A stretch of 8,978 nucleotides of DNA from JAVBKB01 sp031554275 (GCA_031554275.1 JAVBKB010000220.1:1-8978); one strand, 5' to 3'; positions 1 through 6,840 are shown, counted from the stretch's first letter. A program made the numbers and translations. The notes: a model not told the origin generated them from the sequence alone.

Positions 1-2964
1 AAAAGTAAAAAAAGTATTAGCCAACTGCTGTTTTTCTAAATCCATTTTATAATTCATTTTCCTTAAGTTCTCCAAGATCATGCAAACCTCACTCGGTGAT
101 CTCGCATCGTATACGAGTTTCTCAGCATCCTGTATATCATTGTGGCTATGGACATTGTAGGGTACATAACTGATTACTGCTTTTTCTTGAAAAAGAAAAT
201 CGAACTTTAATGAAGATACATCGGTGATTAGCAACCTATGTGATAAAACCATTTCACTGAAAAGTGCATCAGTATTTGAAATCATATTAATATTTTCTGA
301 GTTGACCTTAAAATCGCCACCGTATTTTTCTACTTCGGGATGCAAAAGAAAATCAAGGATTAATCCGCTCTTTTGCAAAAATCCTTCAAGTTCTTCACAG
401 GTCAAAAGACTCATAATCCCTTTGTAGTATTTTGTTTCATTAAAGACCACAGAATTTAGATTTCTATTCCATGTAGGAAAATAAAGAATACGATTTGTCA
501 TGTTATTCTTTCCGCAATGGAGGTTATCATAACGTGCTAATCCTGTATTCTTAATATTTTTATAATTTGAAAACGCTTCAACCAAACACTGTTCTGCCCT
601 ATTAGTGACAATCATTAAGTCACAAGGATTTTGAAGAGAATTAAGGAAATATTTATAATCAGATCTTGAAAAAGTTATTCCATGTTGTAAAAACACAACT
701 TTAGCAGTTCTCAGAAATAATAATTCATTTGATAAATTTTGATACAGAATATCTTTCTTTAAATGAGAACTGATAATCGCTTCTGATTTTAGTAACAGTA
801 AGTAATGAATCTTAGAGTTTGGTTTAATTAGTTTGAATCCTTCTTTTAAAAGGCGAAGAAAATCTGAACTATCCTCATTTATCGTGTAATAAATATTCTT
901 ATACCCCTGCTTCATCGTATATCTGTATAAATGTTCAGCATTGTCATCAGCTTTAAATACGCGATCTTGGAACAAGTATGTACACTTTCTCGCTTCATAT
1001 TTCCTAGCGATATCCTTAAAATTTTCGTTACAAGTTTCAGTAATTTCTACAGAGTCAGTTCCTACAGTAAGTGTATATACATCATCTATTTCAATAGCTC
1101 GAGCAGCATTTCTTACCAATGTTAAGTTTATTTTTTTCCCAAAACAGATAATTTCCAGAAAATCGTATGCCCTGATTTCTGATTTCTTAATTTTAATTGT
1201 GATAAAATTTTCGGGAAAAACAGATGAGATTCTCGAATAATATTCATAATCTTTATTCTGATCCAGACGATATTCAAATGTTGAATTTATCATTATCTCA
1301 CCAACTAGTTTGAGATATCCCAAAACAAAAATTCTTAACTCAACATATTCTTCATCCATTTGTTGAAAGTAAATAAAGCCTCTAGGAGTAACGGAATCAA
1401 CCTCCCTTTTGATGACATATGAACGAGGTGAGGGCTGCCTTTCAATCGCATAATATTTCTCAAAATATTGTTGAACCTCATATTTTTCATACTGCTTAAA
1501 ATTCCTTAAACGCTCTATAAATTCTTTCTCATTATTTAGCTCAACGACATCTCCAATTTCAGGCGTTATATATTTTTGAACCATATTTGAATTATTATAG
1601 GTCAAAGATTTAACACCGTACGAGGCTGCTTCCAAAATCACAAGTGGAAATGCTTCTTGAATTGAGGGTAATATTAGCAAATCTATATCTTTATAAATGA
1701 GCTCCTTATTATACTCAAACCCTTTAAATTCGACGTTATTAATTTTCTTAAAATCTCCCTCTACATCTCCCGAACCATAAACGTAAAATGTAATCTCTTT
1801 GCAACTATTGATGATTCGTTTTAAACCATCCATATTTTTCGCATGATCACTATCAGTCAGGCGTCCAACATAAGCAACCTTTTTTATCTTAGATACGACA
1901 CGTTTACTGATAGGATAATTTGAACATGGGCTATAGTTTTTAAATTCTCTGTATAGGTCATTATTAGAGAAAATTTTGTCAATATTTACTTGCGGTTCTA
2001 ATAATTCAATATACCCACATTCAATTAATTTGCCAAGTGATCTTAGAATAGCCATATTATCTTTGCTGATCAAATGTATATTTCTATGGCATTGAATGAT
2101 CACATGATTATCCTTAAAGAATGATTTGCATTCATTAGCAATCCTTAATTGTGTGAAAATTAATAATTTTCCATTGAGGTTGTCTATGTTTAGTTGCGCT
2201 AAACTACATATCCCATCGCAATTTAAATCACGACAATCAAATTTTTGATCATCATAAAGCAGTTCTAATGACTCATAAACTAAAAATATGTTATAATGCT
2301 TTGAACTTAATCTTAGGTAATAAATTTGATTTTTAATCCAAGATATAATCCCACCCTTTGACAGGTCATTAATAAATATATATACATCCTCAACATGATA
2401 CAGGTCAATATAATCACTTTTCAATTCGATATACTTTGCTTCGACTCCATGATAAAAAACACGTACATCATCTAATTGTCCAGCAGTACGCGGATAAATA
2501 GTTAATGCATGACTATCCATATCCCCTCCTTCTATCACTAGTGAATCCAAATCGTAATTAAAATCTGTTAATTTATACACCAAATCATTACCGATCATAG
2601 TCGTGCGTAATTTTAATTTAAAATCATTGTGTTTTTTTACAAATTCCTCACCAATACGAATATCGTATGTTTCTACCATATCAATAATAGCCTGTACGTT
2701 ACTGATAATCTTCCCTCTGTGCATATGGACAATAATGATCTCTAATTCCTTAAAGTGTTTGGTGTCTTCCAGCTCAAGAATCACATTTTTCCCAGCAAAC
2801 CAAGGCAGATAATGAAGTGCAATCTTCGTGTCTGTAAATAGGATGGTTCCACATCGTTTAATTTTATCATCATGCTTTTTATTAATTGTGAAAGCTTTTG
2901 TATCGACTTTTTTCTTAAACATTTTTCTAACTGATTGTTTATTTACAAATGAATTTAATTTCAT
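1..2964 (-). CDS. GT4 glycosyltransferase fused to CDP-glycerol glycerophosphotransferase (TagF-like), C-terminus cut by window edge
   Basis: I translated the minus strand by hand and found 988 codons with no stop from the ATG at 2964 to the window edge. Residues about 1-350 probably hold the acceptor-side half of a GT-B fold. Residues about 360-510 are a GT4 module: VAYVGRL near 367, then an E-x7-E motif with E437 and E445 (QEAFPLVILEAASYG). Residues about 515-690 are a beta-rich linker of unknown family. Residues about 690-985 match the Glyphos_transf family: QHG with H761, LYFPTWNRN with W832, LLHPEV with H875 and LLITDVSSLKFDF with D915. TagF enzymes use two such histidines to transfer glycerol phosphate from CDP-glycerol to a growing chain at the inner membrane face. 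The frame ends near the usual family C-terminus, so perhaps a few dozen residues are missing. The start is supported by AAAGGAAG at 2976-2983; a GTG four codons upstream has no suitably spaced site. The gene is AT-rich with many ATA, AGA and AGG codons. The domain calls are fairly secure; the polymer made is unknown. Confidence 0.85.
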   Translation of the reverse strand, partial: MKLNSFVNKQSVRKMFKKKVDTKAFTINKKHDDKIKRCGTILFTDTKIALHYLPWFAGKNVILELEDTKHFKELEIIIVHMHRGKIISNVQAIIDMVETYDIRIGEEFVKKHNDFKLKLRTTMIGNDLVYKLTDFNYDLDSLVIEGGDMDSHALTIYPRTAGQLDDVRVFYHGVEAKYIELKSDYIDLYHVEDVYIFINDLSKGGIISWIKNQIYYLRLSSKHYNIFLVYESLELLYDDQKFDCRDLNCDGICSLAQLNIDNLNGKLLIFTQLRIANECKSFFKDNHVIIQCHRNIHLISKDNMAILRSLGKLIECGYIELLEPQVNIDKIFSNNDLYREFKNYSPCSNYPISKRVVSKIKKVAYVGRLTDSDHAKNMDGLKRIINSCKEITFYVYGSGDVEGDFKKINNVEFKGFEYNKELIYKDIDLLILPSIQEAFPLVILEAASYGVKSLTYNNSNMVQKYITPEIGDVVELNNEKEFIERLRNFKQYEKYEVQQYFEKYYAIERQPSPRSYVIKREVDSVTPRGFIYFQQMDEEYVELRIFVLGYLKLVGEIMINSTFEYRLDQNKDYEYYSRISSVFPENFITIKIKKSEIRAYDFLEIICFGKKINLTLVRNAARAIEIDDVYTLTVGTDSVEITETCNENFKDIARKYEARKCTYLFQDRVFKADDNAEHLYRYTMKQGYKNIYYTINEDSSDFLRLLKEGFKLIKPNSKIHYLLLLKSEAIISSHLKKDILYQNLSNELLFLRTAKVVFLQHGITFSRSDYKYFLNSLQNPCDLMIVTNRAEQCLVEAFSNYKNIKNTGLARYDNLHCGKNNMTNRILYFPTWNRNLNSVVFNETKYYKGIMSLLTCEELEGFLQKSGLILDFLLHPEVEKYGGDFKVNSENINMISNTDALFSEMVLSHRLLITDVSSLKFDFLFQEKAVISYVPYNVHSHNDIQDAEKLVYDARSPSEVCMILENLRKMNYKMDLEKQQLANTFFTF

Positions 2965-3136
2965 CTTTATAGCCACTTCCTTTCGCTATGTTCAGGGCAC
3001 AAATATAACTATAGTGCGAGTAATTACCAACTACTGAACTCAACTTCTGTTTTGAGGATCTTCCTGATTTTGTTTTCTCAACAAATTTCCAACGGGTTCC
3101 TAAGATATCGATTTTTGGTATTGTTTCAAAGTTCAC
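2939..3136 (-). CDS. Short hypothetical ORF overlapping the start of the polymerase gene; doubtful
   Basis: This is a 65-codon frame starting with GTG, with residues such as ILGTRWKFVEKTKSGRSSK and a basic, tyrosine-containing C-terminus. I recognise no family. There is no good ribosome binding site before the GTG. It lies just downstream of decayed IS sequence and overlaps the next gene's ATG by 26 bases in another frame. It may be the tail of a broken gene, a leader ORF that couples translation to the polymerase gene, or chance. The short length and weak start make chance or decay the more likely explanations. Confidence 0.2.
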   Translation of the reverse strand: MNFETIPKIDILGTRWKFVEKTKSGRSSKQKLSSVVGNYSHYSYICALNIAKGSGYKDEIKFICK

Positions 3137-3216
3137 TGACTTTTAGATGCACCAAATAACCATCGAAGCCCTTCCCAACCAACTGGATGATACTTGAAAT
3201 GAAATAATTTTTCTTT
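3133..3216 (-). pseudogene. Orphan C-terminal-like fragment of an unidentified protein
   Basis: Between a TGA at 3217-3219 and a TGA at 3133-3135 the minus strand encodes 27 residues that end in YHPVGWEGLRWLFGASKSQ. Three tryptophans and the HPVGWEG pattern look more like protein than random AT-rich DNA. The piece has no start codon and no continuous frame upstream, and I cannot name the family. It could be the tail of a lost gene that preceded the polymerase gene. Confidence 0.2.
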
Positions 3217-3242
3217 TCAAAAATCGAATCAAACTGGGTGCT

Positions 3243-3389
3243 TTATTCATAATATCTGAACGTTGATTTGCCTATGGTTTCGCAGATCGTTTTGACTCTA
3301 CAATTCTTATAGTGCTTTCTCAATAACTTCGTTGACTGTTTCTTTTCAACCCTTTTAACAAAAACTGTCAAGGCGTTGTTGATTGGATT
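3243..3389 (-). pseudogene. Remnant resembling the start of an IS3-family OrfB transposase
   Basis: A 48-codon frame with no start codon lies between stops at 3390-3392 and 3243-3245. It contains LLRKHYKNCRVKTICETIG followed by KSTFRYYE. The pattern of a basic helix, a short loop, 'ICETIG' and 'STFxYY' resembles the N-terminal region of IS3-family OrfB, where a helical segment precedes an STYYxW motif. No DDE catalytic residues are present and the frame ends at once. The resemblance rests on recall of family patterns, so it is a moderate call. Confidence 0.4.
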
Positions 3390-3454
3390 TTAACTCGTTT
3401 TACTTTCTCCATCTGGACTAGCTCTATTTCCATTACTGGGATGTCAACTTTTTT

Positions 3455-3652
3455 TCAAACAACTTTTTTAGGAGTATCAAGTTGGTCTAGTTTAAATTGA
3501 TGCGTTGTAAGATATCCTAGTGAAGAATGAATTCAAAAACCATTGAACTGATTTACATAATATTACAATTTAAAGTATAGGTCATCAAGGGTCCCAAAAG
3601 CCTGCCCATTAACAAATTCTGTCTTGATGATTTTGAGTGTTGCTACTGCTAC
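3455..3652 (-). pseudogene. Degenerate C-terminal part of an IS3-family transposase (OrfB)
   Basis: One minus-strand frame reads VAVATLKIIKTEFVNGQAFG, then TLDDLYFKL, a TAA at 3563-3565, YYVNQFNGF, a TGA at 3533-3535, and IHSSLGYLTTHQFKLDQLD, ending at the TGA at 3455-3457. This matches the end of IS3-family OrfB, which typically reads 'KTEFV...YVxxFNxxRIHSSLGYLTPxxF' and includes the last catalytic Glu (in KTEF). Two in-frame stops and the loss of everything upstream show it is dead. The left part overlaps the XRE-like ORF in another frame. I could not identify terminal inverted repeats or a target duplication. Confidence 0.75.
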
Positions 3653-3872
3653 CCATATACACAACATAATCACAGGAGATACTGCTAATTTCCGCTACTT
3701 TTACAAGCAACTCCGCCGAAAATCTTTTTTTCCCTTTTTCAATTTCATAAAGATATTTAGGAGAAATATCAAGTGCTTCGGAAAACTGCTCTCGTGTCAT
3801 TCCCTTTTTCTTTCTCAGAAAAAAAATGTTCTGTCCCACTTCCTTGTAAAAATCCATATCTACATTCACCAT
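3609..3872 (-). CDS. XRE-family helix-turn-helix protein with an IS-derived C-terminal tail
   Basis: An 87-residue protein. Residues about 8-72 form a typical XRE/Cro-type DNA-binding domain: YKEVGQNIFFLRKKKGMTR, then EQFSEALDISPKYLYEIEKG (recognition helix near ISPKYLYEIE) and a final helix ending in CDYVVY. Such proteins bind operator DNA as dimers and usually act as repressors. I chose the ATG at 3872 because AAGGTG lies 7 bases upstream of it; for the ATG at 3878 that site is too close. From about residue 74 the ORF runs through the transposase remnant in a different frame, so the tail SSSNTQNHQDRIC is not native. The gene is probably truncated, though the DNA-binding domain is intact. 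No target gene can be assigned; the nearest downstream intact gene is the wall-polymer gene, some 650 bases away. Confidence 0.65.
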   Translation of the reverse strand: MVNVDMDFYKEVGQNIFFLRKKKGMTREQFSEALDISPKYLYEIEKGKKRFSAELLVKVAEISSISCDYVVYMGSSSNTQNHQDRIC

Positions 3873-4108
3873 TTGCATTCACCTTAGTTAATAATACTTA
3901 GAAAAGATTGCAAATTAAAGGAACTATAGCACTAATTAACACACCTTCAATGCCGTATGAATGGATTGAACTATTTCACAAAGGTTGTTTTTCATAGCCT
4001 AAAAGACGATAAAATTTAAACCGGTCTACTGCTCTGAATAATTTACATGACTAATAAGCCCACCTTCTATCAGTGGACTTTACCCGTGAACCAATCATAC
4101 TTGGATAT

Positions 4109-4162
4109 AATTAAAGCAATAAGGCTAGCGCATTTCTATGCGCTAGCCTTATTGCTTTAATT
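4109..4162. terminator. Perfect 24-bp inverted repeat, probable bidirectional intrinsic terminator
   Basis: The arms at 4109-4132 and 4139-4162 are exact reverse complements and enclose the 6-base loop TTTCTA. The core AGGCTAGCGCA is GC-rich, and the outer parts are A-rich on the left and T-rich on the right, so an RNA hairpin followed by U-rich sequence forms on either strand. No convincing gene ends close by: efp ends some 520 bases to the right on the minus strand, and the XRE gene points away. It may be a back-up terminator for the efp operon or a leftover from a deleted gene. Confidence 0.65.
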
Positions 4163-4531
4163 TGATATTTCTTCTGTAAAGATATAGCATATATATCAAT
4201 AAAATATCACACTAATATTGCAACATACAGAAAACCACCTTACTACATCAGCTAGCATACAGCAGACAATCCATAAAGTGTTTAAAGTAAAAAAGACTGT
4301 AAATAGCATAATTACTTTATTTTGTAGTTATAAACACTTTTCCGAATCAACAACCTACACACTACCTGTAGTAAAGTGGCATTTCTTAAACATTTTCTTG
4401 ATCTCACGATCAAAAAATTCTAAAGACAATTGGCCACTAGCTTTAGCAAACCCCATTGTTCGTATGGTTCTGTAATGTACATTCAGTCAGTTAAAGTGTT
4501 TCCGCACTCTTCAAGACTGGAAGTCTTTAAA

Positions 4532-4555
4532 CCTACCGTTTCCGGAAAATGTAGG
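4532..4555. repeat. Imperfect palindrome CCTAC-cg-TTTCC/GGAAA-at-GTAGG
   Basis: A 24-base dyad has 10 of 12 base pairs matching around a TTTCCGGAAA centre. It has no loop, so it is more like a protein-binding site than a terminator. No gene start lies next to it: efp is transcribed away from its own promoter and ends about 130 bases to the right. It may be a relic operator or chance. Confidence 0.25.
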
Positions 4556-4608
4556 AATCAATTTCCTTCATAGCGTATTATAGCTGTAACTTCCAACTTT
4601 ATCAAGTT

Positions 4609-4645
4609 AAAAAAATCCAATTTTAACAAATGAAATTGATTTTTT
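4609..4645 (-). terminator. efp: Weak AT-rich hairpin after efp, possible terminator
   Basis: Read on the minus strand, AAAAAATCAATTT can pair with AAATTGGATTTTTT (one bulged G) across a 9-base loop, and the right arm ends in seven Ts. It lies about 40-75 bases after the efp stop. The stem has almost no G-C pairs, so termination may be leaky; the perfect repeat at 4109-4162 lies downstream in the same direction. Confidence 0.4.
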
Positions 4646-4682
4646 CATAAAACATACCAACTAAGCGTTATCATCTGATCGA

Positions 4683-5240
4683 TTATGCCCTAGAGGAATA
4701 CGAACCATCAATTGTATTGATAATCAAATGATCTCCCTCATTGATAAATAAAGGCACTTGCACAATGAGCCCGGTTTCTAGAGTAGCTGGTTTAGAACCA
4801 CCTTGAGCGGTATCCCCTTTAACACCAGGATCCGTTGCTGTTACTTCTAAGACAACAGTCGTTGGTAGTTCAACACCAATAATTTCATGACCAAACATCA
4901 TGATTTGAACTTCCATGTTTTCTTTAAGGAACTTCAGTTCGTGCGAAATTTGAACTTCTGGCAACTCAATTTGCTCATATGTTGCATTGTCCATGAACAC
5001 ATAGTTATCACCAGTCGCATAGAGATAGGCCATTCGTTTATTTTCTATCCGCGCTTTTTGTACTTTTTCACCGGCACGAAATGTTTTTTCCTGAATGGAT
5101 CCCGTTCTCATATTACGGAGTTTTGAACGGACAAAGGCTGCACCTTTACCTGGTTTCACATGTTGAAACTCAATTACTTGCCAGATACCATTATCTACTT
5201 CAATGGTTACGCCTGTTTTAAAGTCATTTACTGAAATCAT
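4683..5240 (-). CDS. efp: Translation elongation factor P
   Basis: EF-P binds between the P and E sites of the ribosome and helps form peptide bonds at polyproline stretches. The product has 185 residues, the normal length. It begins MISVNDFKTGVTIEVDNG and carries the loop HVKPGKGAAFVRSKLRN, in which Lys32 is the tip residue that contacts the P-site tRNA. The end, INTIDGSYSSRA, is the typical third-domain C-terminus (GxYxSR). In Bacillus the equivalent Lys32 carries a 5-aminopentanol group; that modification here is inferred. An AAAGGGAG site lies 10 bases before the ATG. It follows the peptidase gene after 54 bases and is probably the last gene of the aroQ operon. Its own promoter in the gap was not recognised. 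Confidence 0.97.
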   Translation of the reverse strand: MISVNDFKTGVTIEVDNGIWQVIEFQHVKPGKGAAFVRSKLRNMRTGSIQEKTFRAGEKVQKARIENKRMAYLYATGDNYVFMDNATYEQIELPEVQISHELKFLKENMEVQIMMFGHEIIGVELPTTVVLEVTATDPGVKGDTAQGGSKPATLETGLIVQVPLFINEGDHLIINTIDGSYSSRA

Positions 5241-5294
5241 ATTGTTTATACTCCCTTTATCCTAGCAAACAATCGTTGCCAAATTTATTCACGT

Positions 5295-6362
5295 CTACAA
5301 AATAATAAGGTCTTTTGGCGATATCGTCAATGAGTAATTGCCATCTTCGGTAATCACTAAATCATCCTCAATCCGGACACCACCAAGTTCTGGTATGTAA
5401 ATGCCTGGTTCATTCGTGACAATATTACCTGGCATGAGCTTCACTTCGTTTGAGGCATTTAGATTTGGACCTTCATGTACTTCAAGGCCAATGCCATGAC
5501 CTAGTGAATGTCCAAAGTAGTCCCCATATCCCTTTGCAGCAATGATATCACGAACCATTGCATCTGCTTCTTTCCCAGAAATCCCGGGGCGAATATGCTC
5601 ATTACCATACATTTGTGCCTCTAGAACAATGGCGTAAATTGCTTTCAATTTTTCACCTGGGTCACCAACAGCAATCGTCCGTGTCATATCAGAAATATAG
5701 TGATGATAAACTGCACCAAAGTCTAGCGTTAGCATATCGCCCTTTTCAATTACTTTTTCAGATGCCACACCATGCGGGAGGGCTGAACGCGCTCCAGAAG
5801 CAACAATCATATCAAATGATGAGCCACTAGCACCTGCCTTGCGCATAAAGAATTCCATTTCATTGGCTACTTCAATCTCCGTTAGTCCCGGGCGAATGAA
5901 TTCAAGAATATGCTTAAAAGTTGCATCCGCAATGTCAGCTGCAGTCTGAATGCATCTGATTTCCTCAGGTGTTTTGATTGTCCGAATCGACTCAATCACA
6001 CCACTAACTGGCACAAGTTCACAGCTCATTTTTTGTTGATACTGTTGGAAAATTGCATATGTTAGATTTTCTTGTTCAAAAGCAAGGCGCGAAACACCCA
6101 ATTTTTCACATTCACGCTGGACAATTTCTGGATAAGTGGCTTTTTCTATTTGGACAATTTCAAAACCTTGGCACTGGGCTGTCGCTTGCTGGATATAACG
6201 AAAATCAGTGATAAATATCGCAGCAGACTTCGTAATCATTGCCACACCAGTTGATCCTGTAAATCCAGTCATATACTTGCGATTATACGCGTTTGTTACG
6301 AGTATCCCGTCAACATGTTGCGCTTCAAGTTCGGTGCGAAGTTTCGCTAGTCTCATTTTCAT
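5295..6362 (-). CDS. Xaa-Pro aminopeptidase/dipeptidase, M24B metallopeptidase
   Basis: A cytoplasmic metallopeptidase that removes the residue before proline in peptides. It has 355 residues, normal for the YqhT/PapA group. Residues about 1-125 are the creatinase-like N-terminal domain (NAYNRKYMTGFTGSTG, ITDFRY); residues about 135-350 are the pita-bread catalytic domain. The metal ligands are visible: D214 (LTLDFGA), D225 (YISDMTRT), H289 (GHSLGHGIG), E318 (TNEPGIYI) and E332 (RIEDD), with the supporting H197 (LPHG) and H296 (EVHEGP). All are present, so the enzyme should be active. The start ATGA overlaps the aroQ stop, which indicates translational coupling. Together with efp next door it links proline-peptide hydrolysis with polyproline translation, a gene pairing common in Bacillales. 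Confidence 0.95.
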   Translation of the reverse strand: MKMRLAKLRTELEAQHVDGILVTNAYNRKYMTGFTGSTGVAMITKSAAIFITDFRYIQQATAQCQGFEIVQIEKATYPEIVQRECEKLGVSRLAFEQENLTYAIFQQYQQKMSCELVPVSGVIESIRTIKTPEEIRCIQTAADIADATFKHILEFIRPGLTEIEVANEMEFFMRKAGASGSSFDMIVASGARSALPHGVASEKVIEKGDMLTLDFGAVYHHYISDMTRTIAVGDPGEKLKAIYAIVLEAQMYGNEHIRPGISGKEADAMVRDIIAAKGYGDYFGHSLGHGIGLEVHEGPNLNASNEVKLMPGNIVTNEPGIYIPELGGVRIEDDLVITEDGNYSLTISPKDLIIL

Positions 6363-6802
6363 TGCTCCCCTATTCTTTGATTGATGGCAGATAGCGCCAT
6401 TTCATACCCATATACCCCAAAGCCGATCACTTGACCAATTGTAACTGCTGCAATATACGAGTGATGCCTAAACGTCTCCCTAGCATGAACATTGGAAAGA
6501 TGAACCTCAATTACTGGAATATCAATTGCCGCGATACAATCGCGAATAGCAATACTGGTGTGCGTAAAAGCCCCAGGGTTCATAATAATTCCCGCAATAT
6601 TTTCATCGACTGCCTCATAAATACGATCAATCAATGCGCCCTCACTATTGGACTGAAAGCATGTCACACTTGCACCAATTGAATGACCAAATGCAATGAT
6701 ATTCTCCTCTAATTCTGAAAGGGTGACACAGCCATAAATGGCTGGCTCCCTCTTACCTAAATAGTTTAGATTAGGGCCATTCACAACCAAAATTTTTGCC
6801 AT
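6359..6802 (-). CDS. aroQ: 3-dehydroquinate dehydratase, type II
   Basis: It converts 3-dehydroquinate to 3-dehydroshikimate, the third step of the shikimate pathway to aromatic amino acids; type II enzymes form dodecamers. The product has 147 residues, the usual size. Family motifs occur in order: NGPNLNYLGKREPAIYG with R19 and the catalytic Tyr23, FQSNSEGALIDR, MNPGAFTHTS with N75 and H81, and EVHLSNVHARETFRHHS with H101, R108 and R112. I chose the ATG at 6802 because GGGAGGG lies 6 bases upstream and MAKILVVNGPNLN is the standard N-terminus. A frame extension to 6841 would add 13 atypical residues and would start inside the proposed promoter. It is the first gene of the operon and overlaps the peptidase gene by 4 bases. 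Confidence 0.96.
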   Translation of the reverse strand: MAKILVVNGPNLNYLGKREPAIYGCVTLSELEENIIAFGHSIGASVTCFQSNSEGALIDRIYEAVDENIAGIIMNPGAFTHTSIAIRDCIAAIDIPVIEVHLSNVHARETFRHHSYIAAVTIGQVIGFGVYGYEMALSAINQRIGEQ

Positions 6803-6808
6803 GCGTTT

Positions 6809-6815
6809 CCCTCCC
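6809..6815 (-). promoter_or_regulatory. aroQ: Ribosome binding site that fixes the aroQ start
   Basis: On the minus strand GGGAGGG stands 6 bases before the ATG at 6802. The in-frame ATG at 6841 has no comparable site. Confidence 0.8.
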
Positions 6816-6831
6816 ATTAGATGATAATCAC

Positions 6832-6840
6832 ATTTTACCA
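6832..6840 (-). promoter_or_regulatory. Probable extended -10 promoter element for the aroQ operon
   Basis: On the minus strand the sequence TGGTAAAAT has the TGn extension plus a good -10 hexamer (TAAAAT). Transcription would start near 6825, giving a leader of about 23 bases before the aroQ ATG, which still includes its ribosome binding site. I see no good -35 hexamer at 17 bases, which is consistent with an extended -10 promoter. An imperfect dyad (TTGGTGGAATATTCGCCAA, about 6854-6872) lies just upstream and could be an operator. Confidence 0.45.

Larger units (their letters stand above)
3873..4682. other. Gene-poor stretch of about 800 bases between the XRE gene and efp
   Basis: No reading frame here has both a ribosome binding site and recognisable protein sequence. 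A TTG-started plus-strand frame at 4218-4475 and a minus-strand frame starting MGFAKASGQLSLEFF near 4462 were examined and not accepted as genes. The stretch holds a perfect inverted repeat (4109-4162), an imperfect dyad (4532-4555) and a weak AT-rich hairpin after efp (4609-4645). The base composition resembles the accessory left half of the window. Confidence 0.5.

Noticed and set aside
224..1240. Plus-strand reading frames opposite the large polymerase gene
   Set aside because: They lack ribosome binding sites and recognisable protein sequence, and lie antisense to a long frame with clear catalytic motifs.
3624..3887. Plus-strand 87-codon frame across the XRE gene
   Set aside because: It mirrors the minus-strand helix-turn-helix gene, which has the domain and the ribosome binding site; the plus frame has neither.
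4365..4462. Minus-strand 33-codon frame starting MGFAKASGQLSLEFF
   Set aside because: There is no clear ribosome binding site, it is short, and it has no recognisable domain; it could be a relic but cannot be supported as a gene.
4218..4475. Plus-strand 85-codon frame after the perfect inverted repeat
   Set aside because: It begins with TTG without a ribosome binding site, and its translation is low-complexity with no family resemblance.
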